Made by a program: the position numbers and the translations under genes | Source of the DNA: Aurantiacibacter xanthus | GTDB taxonomy: Bacteria > Pseudomonadota > Alphaproteobacteria > Sphingomonadales > Sphingomonadaceae | NCBI RefSeq assembly: GCF_003584015.1 | Contig: NZ_QXFM01000006.1 | Span: forward strand, 1 to 64,000 | Reading direction: 5' to 3' | Length of the DNA stretch: 64,000 bases | The notes under the pieces: generated by a model | What the model was told of the DNA's origin: nothing | The model's database searches: none | What the model saw: the letters and a program-made list of their open reading frames with translations, nothing else | Part shown: positions 16,433 through 24,888 of the stretch, one piece after another | How the letters are laid out: every line of letters starts with the position of its first letter | Numbering within the stretch: the first letter of the stretch is position 1

Positions 16433-17662
16433 ATCGTCCGCCGAAATCATCTCTTCGCGATCGATCTCGCCCGTCATCACCGCCACCGTAGTCGCGACAG
16501 CAGCATCGCCGGTGACGTTGGTGGTGGTGCGCATCATGTCCATGATCCGGTCGACGCCCGCCACGAAGGCGATCGTCTCCAGCGGCACGCCCACCGCGCC
16601 GAACACCAGCGCCATCATGATCAGCCCTGCCCCCGGAATCCCCGCCGCGCCCACCGCGCCCAGCGTGGCGAGAATCGAGATCGTGAAATAGTCGCCCCAC
16701 GACAGATCGACCCCGAAAATCTGCGCCCCGAACAGTGTCGCCAGCCCGAGGTACATCGCCGTGCCATTCATATTGATCGTCGCGCCCAGCGAAATGACGA
16801 AACTCGCCACCGAGTTCGAAATGCCGAGGTTACGCTCGGCGCAGCGCAGCGTCACCGGCAGCGTGGCGTTGGAGGAGGCGGTCGAATAGCTCACCGCAAT
16901 GGCATCGACCATGCCGCGGAAAAAATCGCCCACCGGCAGCTTGGCCAGGAACTTGATCATCGCGCCATAGATCAGGCCGATGATGAGGAAGCAGCCGAGG
17001 TAGTTGAGGAATACCAGCTTGCCGAGCGCCTCCAGCGCATCGAACCCCAGGGTGCCCGCCACCCAGGCCATCAGCGCGAAGACGCCGAACGGGGTGAGTT
17101 CCATCACCACCATCGTCACCTTCTGCATCACCACCGCGCCGCTATCGAAAAGTTTCAGGACCGGCACGCCCTCTTCCCTGGCCATCAGGATGCCCGCCCC
17201 GATCAGCACCGAGAAGATGATCAGCGGCAGCACATTGACATCGGCCATCACCTGCACCGGGCTCTGCGGCACCATCGAGAGCACCATCGAACGCCAGTCG
17301 GCCTCGCGCGGTTCGGGCACCGCGCCCATCTCGATCATCGAGGTATCGACGCCCACACCCGGCTGCACGAAGGTGCCCAGCGCCAGCCCCAGCCACACCG
17401 CGATCTGCCCCGTCACCACGAACAGCAGCATCGCCCGCCAGCCGACCGAGCCGAGCTTGCGCAGGTCGCCGATCGAGGCGATCCCGGCCACCAGGCTGAA
17501 GAAGATCAGCGGCACCACCAGCATCTTGATGAAGGCGACGAACACGTCGCCCACGATCTTGATCGCTTCTGCCCCCGGCCCCCACAGGTGCCCGACGAGA
17601 ATGCCGAGCACCAGAGCGGCAATCACGCGCTGCCAGAGCGGGGTGGCAAACCAGAAGCGCAT
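16427..17662 (-). CDS. Dicarboxylate/amino acid:cation symporter (DAACS family)
   Basis: A 411-residue secondary transporter of the GltP/DctA family, importing glutamate, aspartate or C4-dicarboxylates with H+ or Na+. The conserved STASSNATLPVTL hairpin, GATINMNGTAMY in TM7, GAAGIPGAG in the second hairpin and DRIMDMMRTTTNVTGDA in TM8 are intact. The ATG at 17662 is preceded by AGGAG at eight bases spacing. The stop codon lies inside a tandem duplication. The dapE gene ends 12 bases upstream of its start, so the GST, dapE and symporter genes may form one transcript. Substrate choice is unresolved. Confidence 0.95.
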   Translation of the reverse strand: MRFWFATPLWQRVIAALVLGILVGHLWGPGAEAIKIVGDVFVAFIKMLVVPLIFFSLVAGIASIGDLRKLGSVGWRAMLLFVVTGQIAVWLGLALGTFVQPGVGVDTSMIEMGAVPEPREADWRSMVLSMVPQSPVQVMADVNVLPLIIFSVLIGAGILMAREEGVPVLKLFDSGAVVMQKVTMVVMELTPFGVFALMAWVAGTLGFDALEALGKLVFLNYLGCFLIIGLIYGAMIKFLAKLPVGDFFRGMVDAIAVSYSTASSNATLPVTLRCAERNLGISNSVASFVISLGATINMNGTAMYLGLATLFGAQIFGVDLSWGDYFTISILATLGAVGAAGIPGAGLIMMALVFGAVGVPLETIAFVAGVDRIMDMMRTTTNVTGDAAVATTVAVMTGEIDREEMISADDV

Positions 17663-17673
17663 GCACAAATCTC

Positions 17674-18825
17674 CTAGGAATTGAGGGCGGAGGTTAGAAT
17701 CCTTCTGTAGATTGCCGTGAGTTTGTGCAGATCGTCAACCGCTACGGCCTCATCGGTCTTGTGCATCGTCGCGTTGACGAGGCCGAATTCGATCACCGGC
17801 GCGAGATCCTTGAGGAAGCGCGCATCCGAAGTGCCGCCACTGGTGGAAGCCTCGGGCACGATGCCGGTCTCGGCCTCGATCGCCTTGGCCATCATGTCGG
17901 AGAAGCTCCCCGGCGGAGTGAGGAAGCTCTCGCCCGAGATCACGGGCCGCGCCGCTCCGCCATGCCGCTCGGCGATGGCGCTGACCCGTTCACTGAGCGA
18001 GGCGCCCGTGTGCAGGTCGTTGAAGCGTATCGAGATGCGCGCTGAGGCCTTGCCGGGGATCACGTTGTGCGCCTTGTTCGGCACGTTGATCTCGGTGATT
18101 TCGAGGTTGCTGGGCTGGAACCAGTCGGTCCCCTCGTCGAGCACCAGCGCGTCCAGTTCGGCCAGCATCGCGACGAGTTTCGGCAGCGGATTGTCGGCCA
18201 GGTGCGGATAGGCGACGTGCCCCTGCGCGCCCTCCACCTCAAGCCAGATGTTGACCGAGCCGCGCCGCCCGATCTTCATCATGTCGCCGAGCCGGTTCAC
18301 GCTGGTCGGCTCACCGACGAGGATCAGATCGGGAATGGTCTGGCGCGCAACCATAAAATCGATCAGCGCGCGGGTGCCGTGAAGCGCCGGACCTTCCTCG
18401 TCGCCGGTGATGATGAGGCTCACGGTGCCTGCCTCGGCGGGGATGTCGGCCATTGCGGCGATGAAGCAGGCCACCGCCCCCTTCATATCGACCGCGCCGC
18501 GCCCATAAAGCAGTTCGCCGCCCGGCACCTGCCGCAACTCGGGTTCGAACGGATCGCAAGACCAGCCCTCTCCCGGCGGCACCACGTCGACATGCCCGGC
18601 AAAGGCGAAGTGCTTGCTGCCCTCTGGCCCGTGCCGAATGGCGAACAGGTTTTCGACCGGTTCCTCGTCGCTGCCTTCCGCGCCCTCGCCGCGGATGAAC
18701 CGCTCGACCGTGAAGCCAAGAGGCACGAGCATGGCCTCAAGCACGTCGAACACCTGCCCGCGCGCCGGGGTCACACTGGGGGCGGCGAGCAGCGCCCGCG
18801 TCAGGGCAACAGGATCGGCGCTCAT
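17674..18825 (-). CDS. dapE: Succinyl-diaminopimelate desuccinylase
   Basis: A 383-residue M20-family di-zinc amidohydrolase of the lysine/diaminopimelate pathway. Metal and catalytic segments appear in order: FAGHVDVVPPG, YGRGAVDMKGA, ITGDEEGPA (general base and bridging region) and VGEPTS. The dimerisation domain follows and the C-terminal STSGGTSDARF is typical of DapE. The ATG at 18825 overlaps the stop of the GST gene (ATGA). It belongs functionally with dapB at 14601, which is on the other strand. Confidence 0.95.
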   Translation of the reverse strand: MSADPVALTRALLAAPSVTPARGQVFDVLEAMLVPLGFTVERFIRGEGAEGSDEEPVENLFAIRHGPEGSKHFAFAGHVDVVPPGEGWSCDPFEPELRQVPGGELLYGRGAVDMKGAVACFIAAMADIPAEAGTVSLIITGDEEGPALHGTRALIDFMVARQTIPDLILVGEPTSVNRLGDMMKIGRRGSVNIWLEVEGAQGHVAYPHLADNPLPKLVAMLAELDALVLDEGTDWFQPSNLEITEINVPNKAHNVIPGKASARISIRFNDLHTGASLSERVSAIAERHGGAARPVISGESFLTPPGSFSDMMAKAIEAETGIVPEASTSGGTSDARFLKDLAPVIEFGLVNATMHKTDEAVAVDDLHKLTAIYRRILTSALNS

Positions 18826-19487
18826 GCGGTGGCTCCCACGTCGAAGGCGGAAATCGTCCATTCCTCGGCCTCGGCTGCCGCCCGCCATTCCTGCATCCAG
18901 TCGTGCTCCCAGATCGCCTCGATATAGGCCTGCGCGAAGCCGGGAACGGGAATGCCGTAGGTCAGGAAGCGGCTGACCACCGGGGCATAGAAGATGTCGG
19001 CAGCGCTGAAGGTGCCGAACAGAAACGGTCCGCCCGTGCCGAACCGCGCCCGCGCCTCGGCCCAAAGGCCGAGAATCCGCACGATGTCGCCCTTCGCATC
19101 GTTACCCAGCTTGACCTGCCCCCGTGCGCGCAGGTTCATCGGGCACTGATGGCGCAGTGCATGGTAGGAGCTGTGCATCTCGGCCACCATGGCACGGGCC
19201 ATGGCGCGCGGCTCGTCGGCCTTGGGCCAGAACCGGTCGCGTCCGACCTTGTCGGCAAGGTATTCGAGGATGGCGAGGCTGTCCCACACCACTACGTCGC
19301 CGTCCCACAGCAAGGGCACCTTGCCGCCCGAGGGCTGGAACTCGCCTTGCTGGCGTTTGGTCGCCTCCCACTCCTCGCCATAGAGCGCCACGGTCAGCTC
19401 CTCGAAGGCGAGCCCGCTCTGCTTGGCGGCGAGCCAGCCGCGCAGCGACCAGCTCGAATAGTTCTTGTTCCCGATAATGAGCTTCAT
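18822..19487 (-). CDS. Glutathione S-transferase family protein
   Basis: A 221-residue cytosolic GST-like protein. The N-terminal thioredoxin fold begins LIIGNKNYSSWSLRGW, where a Ser rather than Tyr or Cys probably activates glutathione. KVPLLWDGDVVVWDSLAI is the cis-Pro/glutathione-binding segment. The all-helical C-terminal domain ends FLFGTFSAADIFYAPVV. It matches the group annotated as glutathione S-transferases close to the zeta/maleylacetoacetate-isomerase type, but the substrate is unknown. The stop overlaps the dapE start. It is divergent from the CHASE2-EAL gene. Confidence 0.9.
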   Translation of the reverse strand: MKLIIGNKNYSSWSLRGWLAAKQSGLAFEELTVALYGEEWEATKRQQGEFQPSGGKVPLLWDGDVVVWDSLAILEYLADKVGRDRFWPKADEPRAMARAMVAEMHSSYHALRHQCPMNLRARGQVKLGNDAKGDIVRILGLWAEARARFGTGGPFLFGTFSAADIFYAPVVSRFLTYGIPVPGFAQAYIEAIWEHDWMQEWRAAAEAEEWTISAFDVGATA

Positions 19488-19596
19488 CTGTCGCGCCTGG
19501 CCCCCTGTTGCGGCGCAACTAGCTAATCGTTCAGAATCAAACTGTCTAGCATGAACGAGCCCGGCAGAAAGCCGCGTGAATACGGGGTGCTACATA

Positions 19597-19612
19597 GTTA
19601 CGAGAATGTAAC
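19597..19612. promoter_or_regulatory. Inverted repeat upstream of the CHASE2-EAL gene
   Basis: GTTAC-GAGAAT-GTAAC is a perfect five-base inverted repeat with a six-base spacer, 28 bases before the first candidate start at 19641. It is a possible operator or part of the promoter. Confidence 0.35.
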
Positions 19613-19640
19613 CATCAGACATTTTTAACCACAGCCTGTC

Positions 19641-22031
19641 ATGACAGGACCCGCAAAGCCGAAGGTGTGCACGCCAGAAGGTGAACGGGTGGTCAGAACG
19701 AACACGAGAACAAAGCCCAGGAAGGGGTACAGGGAACGGCTGAGACATCTCGTCTGGGCCGGCCTGATCGCACTTATCCTGCAGTTCTCTACCTTGCTCG
19801 TTCCGCTCGACCAGCTTTTCAATCTTGCCCAGTACCGGCAGGGTGGTTTCCAGGCCTCGGGACAGATTGCTTTCATCGGCACTCAGAATGACCTGACAGA
19901 CCCCGCCAATCCTCGCAGACGCGAAGACCTCGCCCGCTTCATAAGCGATCTCGATCGCGCCGGTGCCAAGGAAATCTACGTTGATCTGGTGTTCGACCGC
20001 GCCTCGGCAGCGGGGAGCGATGCGGCCCTGCGCGAAGCCCTGCTCGCCACCAGAGGCCGTGCGGTGCTGGTCGACAAGGGACGGACAACGCTCGACGGCA
20101 CTGCCGAGGTCATGACGAGCATACCAGCCATCAGCAGCGGTGTGGATCAGGTCGGGTCGGTTATATGGACCGATTACATTTACGGTATCGTTTGGATTGC
20201 CTATCCAATGCGCTTCTTCCTTGAAGAAGAACCTGATGCGAACACGACATCGACATCGCAAATCCACGGAGACCTTGCGGCCCGTTTGGCTGGTACGTCG
20301 GACACCATCGAAAAGCCGTTCTGGATCAGCTACTTCTTCGACCTCGAAACAATCCCGATCTACCGCTTGGAGCGTTTGCTCGACCAGCCCGGGAACTTGA
20401 GGCAGTTGGCAGGCAAGAAAGTCATAATTGGAGCCATCGCATCGACCGACGCGATTAAGGCGAATGTACCCGGCCAGCTTGGCGTTCCGCCTTCGATCGT
20501 TGATATCTTTGCCGCCGAAACGCTGATGTCAGGCCACACTGGCGGGTTTGACGGCATGGAAATACTAGTTGTTGCGCTGGTACTGATGATCGCCGCTGCA
20601 CTCGTGCCCAATCGACGCTGGCGCTACGGGGTCTATGCTACGGTCGCACTTTCCTTGCCGCTGGCATATTTCGTGGCAACGCAGTTCGCTATTCGAATGA
20701 ATGGCGCAAGCGTTCTGATCTTGCTGCTTGCCTACTGCGCCTTCCGCGCGCGCTCGACCTGGAAGAGCAGCTTTACACTAATCGATGCTGACACCGATCT
20801 TCCCACCTTCATCGCATTCGAAGGCAATAAGGACATAGCCGAGGCAGTCCCCACGATCATTGTCGCCAAGGTTCATCGGTTCGAAGAGGTGCGCCGCACC
20901 CTCCCGCCCGAGCTGCAGTCGGAGTATATCCTGCGCATCATCGCCCGGCTCAAGGCCGCGACGCAGGACGCCACACTCTATATCGGTCAGGGCAACCTGA
21001 TCGCCTGGACGATGGAGGAGAAAGAGCCGACACTGCTGCGCGACCATCTGGAAGGTCTGCGCGCGCTGTTCGCCTCGCCGCTGATGGTCGGCGACAATGC
21101 CATCGACGTCAGCGTCACCTTCGGTGTCGATGTCACTGCCAGCCCCAACGTGGCACGTCGTCTCGCCTCTGCCATTGCCGCCGCGGAGAAAACCAACGAG
21201 ACTTTCGAGCCCATCGCCATTGCCGATGCCGCCAGCGACGAAGACCTGATCTGGAACATTTCGCTTCAGGCCCGAATCGACGCAGCGCTGGCCAGCGGCG
21301 AGATCTACCTGGTCTTCCAGCCCAAGGTCGATGTCGCCACCGGTGCGCTGATCGGAGTCGAGGCCTTGGTGCGCTGGAACGATCCCGCACGCGGCCATAT
21401 CGCACCGGACCAGTTCATTCGCCAGTGCGAGAATGCCGGTCGCATGAGCCACCTCACGCGTCACGTGCTCACTCACGGCTGTCTCGCGGGACAGGAACTG
21501 CAACGCGCCTGCGGCCCGGTGCCAGTGGCGGTGAACATTTCCGCCACGCTGCTGCACGAGCGATCGATCGTGCGGATGGTGCGCGAAGTTCTCTCCGCAA
21601 CGGGCTACGATCCACGCCTGCTCGTCCTTGAGATCACCGAGACCTACCGCATCGCCGATCTGGACCGCGCGGGGGCAATCCTCGCCGAACTCAAAGCACT
21701 GGGCACCAAGATCTCGATGGACGACTTCGGCGTGGGTGCGGCCAGCCTCGAGGCGCTGATGCACCTGCCGTTCTCCGAACTGAAGATCGACCGTCTGTTC
21801 ATCAGCCGGATGGGCAGCGACCCCAAGGCAATGGGGATTGTGACCAACGTTCTTCACTTGGGCAAAGACCTGGGAATCACCGTCGTTGCAGAGGGGGTGG
21901 AAGACCAGAAAACCCTGCAGATGCTACGCGATTCGCAGTGCCCAGTGGCGCAGGGCTACGGAATCGCCCGCCCATCCAGCCTTGAGGACGTCATTATATT
22001 TCAGGGACTTGCGTCCCAGAGCGCAGCCTGA
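19641..22031 (+). CDS. CHASE2 sensor with degenerate GGDEF and intact EAL domain (c-di-GMP phosphodiesterase)
   Basis: A 796-residue membrane signalling protein. One N-terminal membrane helix (near residues 37-57) is followed by a CHASE2 extracytoplasmic sensor to about residue 300, then three clustered helices (about 303-375). A GGDEF-like region has GQGNL where the active site should be, so cyclase activity is unlikely. The EAL domain keeps its catalytic residues: GVEALVRW, VNIS, LEITE, MDDFG, LKIDR, VAEGVE and QGYGIARP. It should therefore hydrolyse c-di-GMP. A GTG at 19689 preceded by AAGGTG is a better-supported start than 19641. The sensor half is visibly less GC-rich than the EAL half. 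Confidence 0.92.
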   Translation: MTGPAKPKVCTPEGERVVRTNTRTKPRKGYRERLRHLVWAGLIALILQFSTLLVPLDQLFNLAQYRQGGFQASGQIAFIGTQNDLTDPANPRRREDLARFISDLDRAGAKEIYVDLVFDRASAAGSDAALREALLATRGRAVLVDKGRTTLDGTAEVMTSIPAISSGVDQVGSVIWTDYIYGIVWIAYPMRFFLEEEPDANTTSTSQIHGDLAARLAGTSDTIEKPFWISYFFDLETIPIYRLERLLDQPGNLRQLAGKKVIIGAIASTDAIKANVPGQLGVPPSIVDIFAAETLMSGHTGGFDGMEILVVALVLMIAAALVPNRRWRYGVYATVALSLPLAYFVATQFAIRMNGASVLILLLAYCAFRARSTWKSSFTLIDADTDLPTFIAFEGNKDIAEAVPTIIVAKVHRFEEVRRTLPPELQSEYILRIIARLKAATQDATLYIGQGNLIAWTMEEKEPTLLRDHLEGLRALFASPLMVGDNAIDVSVTFGVDVTASPNVARRLASAIAAAEKTNETFEPIAIADAASDEDLIWNISLQARIDAALASGEIYLVFQPKVDVATGALIGVEALVRWNDPARGHIAPDQFIRQCENAGRMSHLTRHVLTHGCLAGQELQRACGPVPVAVNISATLLHERSIVRMVREVLSATGYDPRLLVLEITETYRIADLDRAGAILAELKALGTKISMDDFGVGAASLEALMHLPFSELKIDRLFISRMGSDPKAMGIVTNVLHLGKDLGITVVAEGVEDQKTLQMLRDSQCPVAQGYGIARPSSLEDVIIFQGLASQSAA

Positions 22032-22044
22032 ATATAGTTAAAAC

Positions 22045-22073
22045 TTTACAAAGATCTATGGTTAACGCTACAT
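22045..22073 (+). promoter_or_regulatory. Candidate sigma-70 promoter of the 16-codon mini-gene
   Basis: TTTACA at 22045-22050, a 17-base spacer and CTACAT at 22068-22073 form a good housekeeping-type promoter. Transcription would begin near 22080, just at the hairpin preceding the mini-gene. Confidence 0.5.
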
Positions 22074-22076
22074 AGC

Positions 22077-22095
22077 CCTTCGCTAAACGAAGGAG
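22077..22095 (+). promoter_or_regulatory. Hairpin sequestering the mini-gene Shine-Dalgarno
   Basis: CCTTCG (22077-22082) pairs perfectly with CGAAGG (22088-22093) across a five-base loop. The right arm is part of the Shine-Dalgarno AAGGAG (22090-22095). If the transcript includes the left arm, ribosome access would depend on hairpin opening. Confidence 0.5.
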
Positions 22096-22103
22096 TATTA
22101 ATC

Positions 22104-22154
22104 ATGGGTGCCAGTGTCTGGGACCGCCTTTTCGGTGGCAAAGCAATCGGCTGA
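22104..22154 (+). CDS. Candidate 16-residue miniprotein
   Basis: A 17-codon frame from ATG 22104 to TGA 22154 encodes MGASVWDRLFGGKAIG. Support is unusually complete for such a short frame: a candidate promoter at 22045-22073, a near-perfect AAGGAG Shine-Dalgarno eight bases before the ATG, and a strong terminator 27 bases after the stop. The whole unit is about 130 bases and lies in the gap between convergent genes (CHASE2-EAL and engB). The peptide has a short amphipathic hydrophobic core (VWDRLF) and a Gly-rich end, with net charge near +1. I do not recognise it. Alternatives are a regulatory leader peptide or a small RNA in which the frame is incidental. Confidence 0.5.
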   Translation: MGASVWDRLFGGKAIG

Positions 22155-22180
22155 TTGGCCGACAATCATAAATTTCGAAA

Positions 22181-22208
22181 AGGGGCGCTCCGGCGCCCCT
22201 TTTCTTTT
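22181..22208. terminator. Bidirectional intrinsic terminator
   Basis: AGGGGCGC (22181-22188) pairs with GCGCCCCT (22193-22200) across TCCG, followed by TTTCTTTT on the plus strand and by TTTCG on the minus strand after the A-rich left flank. It can serve the mini-gene and engB. Confidence 0.9.
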
Positions 22209-22243
22209 GCACGCATCCCTGAGAGGAAGCGCCCAGCGCAGCC

Positions 22244-22885
22244 TTAGCTGCGCACGTCCGCCAGCACTGCCGCGCGCAGTTCGTCCAGGCCCAGTCCCTT
22301 CTCCGAACTCGTCAGGTGCAGCTGCGGATGCGCCGCCGGATGGCGCCGCATCTCTTCGGACACTGCCTGCGCCACCGCCTCCAGCTCGCTCGCCTTGATC
22401 TTGTCGGCCTTGGTCAGCACGACGCGATAGCCAACGGCGGTCTCGTCGAGCATCTTCATCATCTCGCGGTCGACATCCTTCAGCCCGTGGCGGCTGTCGA
22501 CGAGCACCAGCGTGCGCTTCAGCACCGCCCGGCCCTTGAGGAAGGTCCGCACCAGCGCGCGCCACTTTTCGACCACCTTCACCGGCGCCTTGGCAAAGCC
22601 ATAGCCCGGCATATCGACGAGGCGGAACTGGGTCGGCTCGCCCACCTCGAAGAAGTTAAGCTCCTGCGTGCGCCCCGGCGTGACCGATGTGCGCGCAATC
22701 GCCCGCCGCCCGGTCAGCGCATTCAGCAGCGACGACTTGCCGACGTTCGAGCGCCCGCAAAAGGCGACCTCGGGAAAGTCGCCAGCGGGCAGGAACTTGA
22801 GCTGCGGCGCGCTGAGCAGAAACTCCACCCGGCCCGAAAACAGCTTCGACGCCTCGCGGGCGAGGTCTTGTTCTTCCGGGGTCAC
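22244..22885 (-). CDS. engB: Ribosome biogenesis GTP-binding protein EngB/YsxC
   Basis: A 213-residue TRAFAC GTPase needed for large ribosomal subunit assembly. The G1 motif is GRSNVGKSSLLNAL, G3 is DMPGYGFAKA and G4 is LTKADKIK; all are intact, and SVTPGRTQ is the switch I/G2 region. The GTG at 22885 overlaps the yidC stop (GTGA) and gives the usual family length. Longer reading into yidC sequence is not credible. It is the last gene of the rpmH-rnpA-yidD-yidC-engB run. Confidence 0.95.
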   Translation of the reverse strand: MTPEEQDLAREASKLFSGRVEFLLSAPQLKFLPAGDFPEVAFCGRSNVGKSSLLNALTGRRAIARTSVTPGRTQELNFFEVGEPTQFRLVDMPGYGFAKAPVKVVEKWRALVRTFLKGRAVLKRTLVLVDSRHGLKDVDREMMKMLDETAVGYRVVLTKADKIKASELEAVAQAVSEEMRRHPAAHPQLHLTSSEKGLGLDELRAAVLADVRS

Positions 22886-24648
22886 CCTTTGGCCTTTTCG
22901 CGTTCGGCCGCCTTGGCTGCCGCTTCCTTCTCCGCCATCTCGCGCATCTGCGGGTTCTTCGCGTAGAGATACTTCTGCTGCGCGATGGTGAGAATGTTCG
23001 AGGTACACCAGTAGATCAGCAAGCCAGCTGCGAACGGCGCCATCACGAACATCATGATCCACGGCATAAAGGCGAATATCTGCTGCTGCGTCGGGTCCAT
23101 CGCACTGGGGTTGAGCTTGAACTGGAAGTACATCGTGCAGCCCAGCAGCAGCGCCAGCGGGCCAATCGCGAGGAAGCCCGGCGGCGTGAAGTCGAGCAGC
23201 CCGAACAGGTTCAGGAAGTGCAGCGGATCGGGCGCCGACAGGTCCTTGATCCAGCCGATGAACGGCTCGTGCCGCATCTCGATGGAAAGAAGCAGCGTCT
23301 TGTAGAGCGCGAAGAAGATCGGGATCTGCAGGAAGATCGGCAGACAGCCCGCGAGCGGATTGACCTTCTCTTCCTTGTAGAGCTTGGCCATCTCCTCCTG
23401 CAGCTTGGCCTTGTCGTCCTTGTAGCGTTCCTGCAGCGCCTTCATCTTGGGCTGCACGACACGCATCTGCGCCATCGACTTGAACTGCTTCTGCGCAATC
23501 GGGAACATGATCCCGCGCACGATCAGCGTCAGCAGGATGATCGCCACGCCGAAGTTCTTGGTCAGATCGAACAGCGCGATCAGCACCTGCCAGATCGGCC
23601 AGGCGATAAAGCGGAACCAGCCCCAGTCGATCGCGAGGCCGAACTTGGTCACGCCCTGGTCCTGATACATGTCGAGCACGGCGCTTTCCTTGGCGCCCGC
23701 AAACAGCCGGGTGGTGCGCGACAGCTGCTGGCCCGCAGGCAGGTTGACCGGCGCATAGAGCAACTCGGCGCGATAGACGCCCCTGTGCTCCTGATATTCG
23801 CCGCGGGTCTGGCTGCGGAAGGTGCTGGTGGCGCTTTCGCCGTCCGTCGGGATCAGCGCGCTCATCCAGTAGATGTCGGTGAAGCCGACCCAGTTCGTGC
23901 GCCCCTCAACGGTGACCGAACCGGCGTTGGCGACGTCCTTGTAGTTGGTCCCGAAGTCGACCGCGTTATCGTGCGCGCTGATCGGGCCGGAGTGGACGTT
24001 GAAGGTGTCCTTGCTGGCATTGGCGTCGGTGCGCACGATCATCGCATAGGGACGCAGCGCGAGGGTGCTGCCGCTGGTGTTGGCGACCGTCTGGGTAACG
24101 TTGATCATGTAGTGATCGTCGATGGTGAACTTCTGGCGGAAGCTGAGCCCCGCGCCGTTGTTCCAGCCGAGCGTGACCGGGGTCTTCTGCGTCAGCTTGT
24201 CGCCTTCGATCACCTGCCAGCGGGTTTCGGCATCGGGCAGGCTCACGCCATCGCCCAGCCAGCGGAACTGCGCATACTGCTGCCCCGGTGTGCCGGCAGG
24301 CGCGAACAGGCGGACGGGGCCCGAATCCTTCTCCACCGCCTGCCGGTGCGTGGTGAGGTCGATATCGTCGATCCGCGCGCCGACCGGATTGATCGAACCG
24401 ACCACCTCGGCTGCCTCGATCGGAATACGGCCCGGCGCGGCAATCGCCTCGTCGAGATCGACCGTCACGGCGATATCGCTCACCGCGTCGCCTGCGATCC
24501 GCTCCTGCGGCACGTCCTCGCGCGAGGCCATGTTGGCGGGCACGTCCTTCTCGGGCTCGGGGAAATAGTGCCGCATGGCAAAGTCCCAGCCGAACAGCAG
24601 GACCGCGCTCAGCACCACGGCGAGAATCAGGTTACGTTGATTGTCCAA
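22882..24648 (-). CDS. yidC: Membrane protein insertase YidC
   Basis: A 588-residue Oxa1/YidC insertase placing proteins in the inner membrane with or without SecYEG. The N-terminal helix (NLILAVVLSAVLLFGWDFA) is followed by a large periplasmic beta domain, as in Gram-negative YidC. The five-helix core contains GVAIILLTLIVRGIMFPIAQKQ and LAGCLPIFLQIPIFFALYK (TM2-TM3), then LIYWCTSNILTIAQQKYL. The C-terminus is Lys/Glu-rich, ending EKEAAAKAAEREKAKG. It lies 30 bases after yidD and overlaps engB by four bases. Confidence 0.97.
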   Translation of the reverse strand: MDNQRNLILAVVLSAVLLFGWDFAMRHYFPEPEKDVPANMASREDVPQERIAGDAVSDIAVTVDLDEAIAAPGRIPIEAAEVVGSINPVGARIDDIDLTTHRQAVEKDSGPVRLFAPAGTPGQQYAQFRWLGDGVSLPDAETRWQVIEGDKLTQKTPVTLGWNNGAGLSFRQKFTIDDHYMINVTQTVANTSGSTLALRPYAMIVRTDANASKDTFNVHSGPISAHDNAVDFGTNYKDVANAGSVTVEGRTNWVGFTDIYWMSALIPTDGESATSTFRSQTRGEYQEHRGVYRAELLYAPVNLPAGQQLSRTTRLFAGAKESAVLDMYQDQGVTKFGLAIDWGWFRFIAWPIWQVLIALFDLTKNFGVAIILLTLIVRGIMFPIAQKQFKSMAQMRVVQPKMKALQERYKDDKAKLQEEMAKLYKEEKVNPLAGCLPIFLQIPIFFALYKTLLLSIEMRHEPFIGWIKDLSAPDPLHFLNLFGLLDFTPPGFLAIGPLALLLGCTMYFQFKLNPSAMDPTQQQIFAFMPWIMMFVMAPFAAGLLIYWCTSNILTIAQQKYLYAKNPQMREMAEKEAAAKAAEREKAKG

Positions 24649-24678
24649 GGTCTCGTCAATTCCGTCGCTATATCTTGG

Positions 24679-24888
24679 TCATGGCACAGGATCGTGCCCA
24701 TGCCCGCCCCAGGGATGGCAGCGCATTAGCCGCGAAATCGTCAGCCATCCACCCCTCAAGGCACCATGCTTCTCCAGCGCCTCGATCGCGTACTGGCTGC
24801 ACGAAGGCTGAAAGCGGCAGGAGGGCGGCAAAATCCGGCTCGGCCCGAGCTGCCAGCCGCGCGCGATAAGGATAAACAGGCGCTTCAC
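24679..24888 (-). CDS. yidD: Membrane protein insertion efficiency factor YidD
   Basis: A 69-residue YidD. The diagnostic RFQPSCSQYAIEALEKHGALRG and RLMRCHPWGGHGHDPVP segments are present in sequence, with their cysteines conserved. YidD sits at the inner membrane face and assists YidC-dependent insertion. Its ATG overlaps the rnpA stop (ATGA), and yidC follows, the standard rpmH-rnpA-yidD-yidC order. Confidence 0.96.
   Translation of the reverse strand: MKRLFILIARGWQLGPSRILPPSCRFQPSCSQYAIEALEKHGALRGGWLTISRLMRCHPWGGHGHDPVP

Noticed and set aside
20778-21857. Minus-strand frame opposite the EAL domain
   Set aside because: Antisense to a conserved domain; no start signal or family motif.
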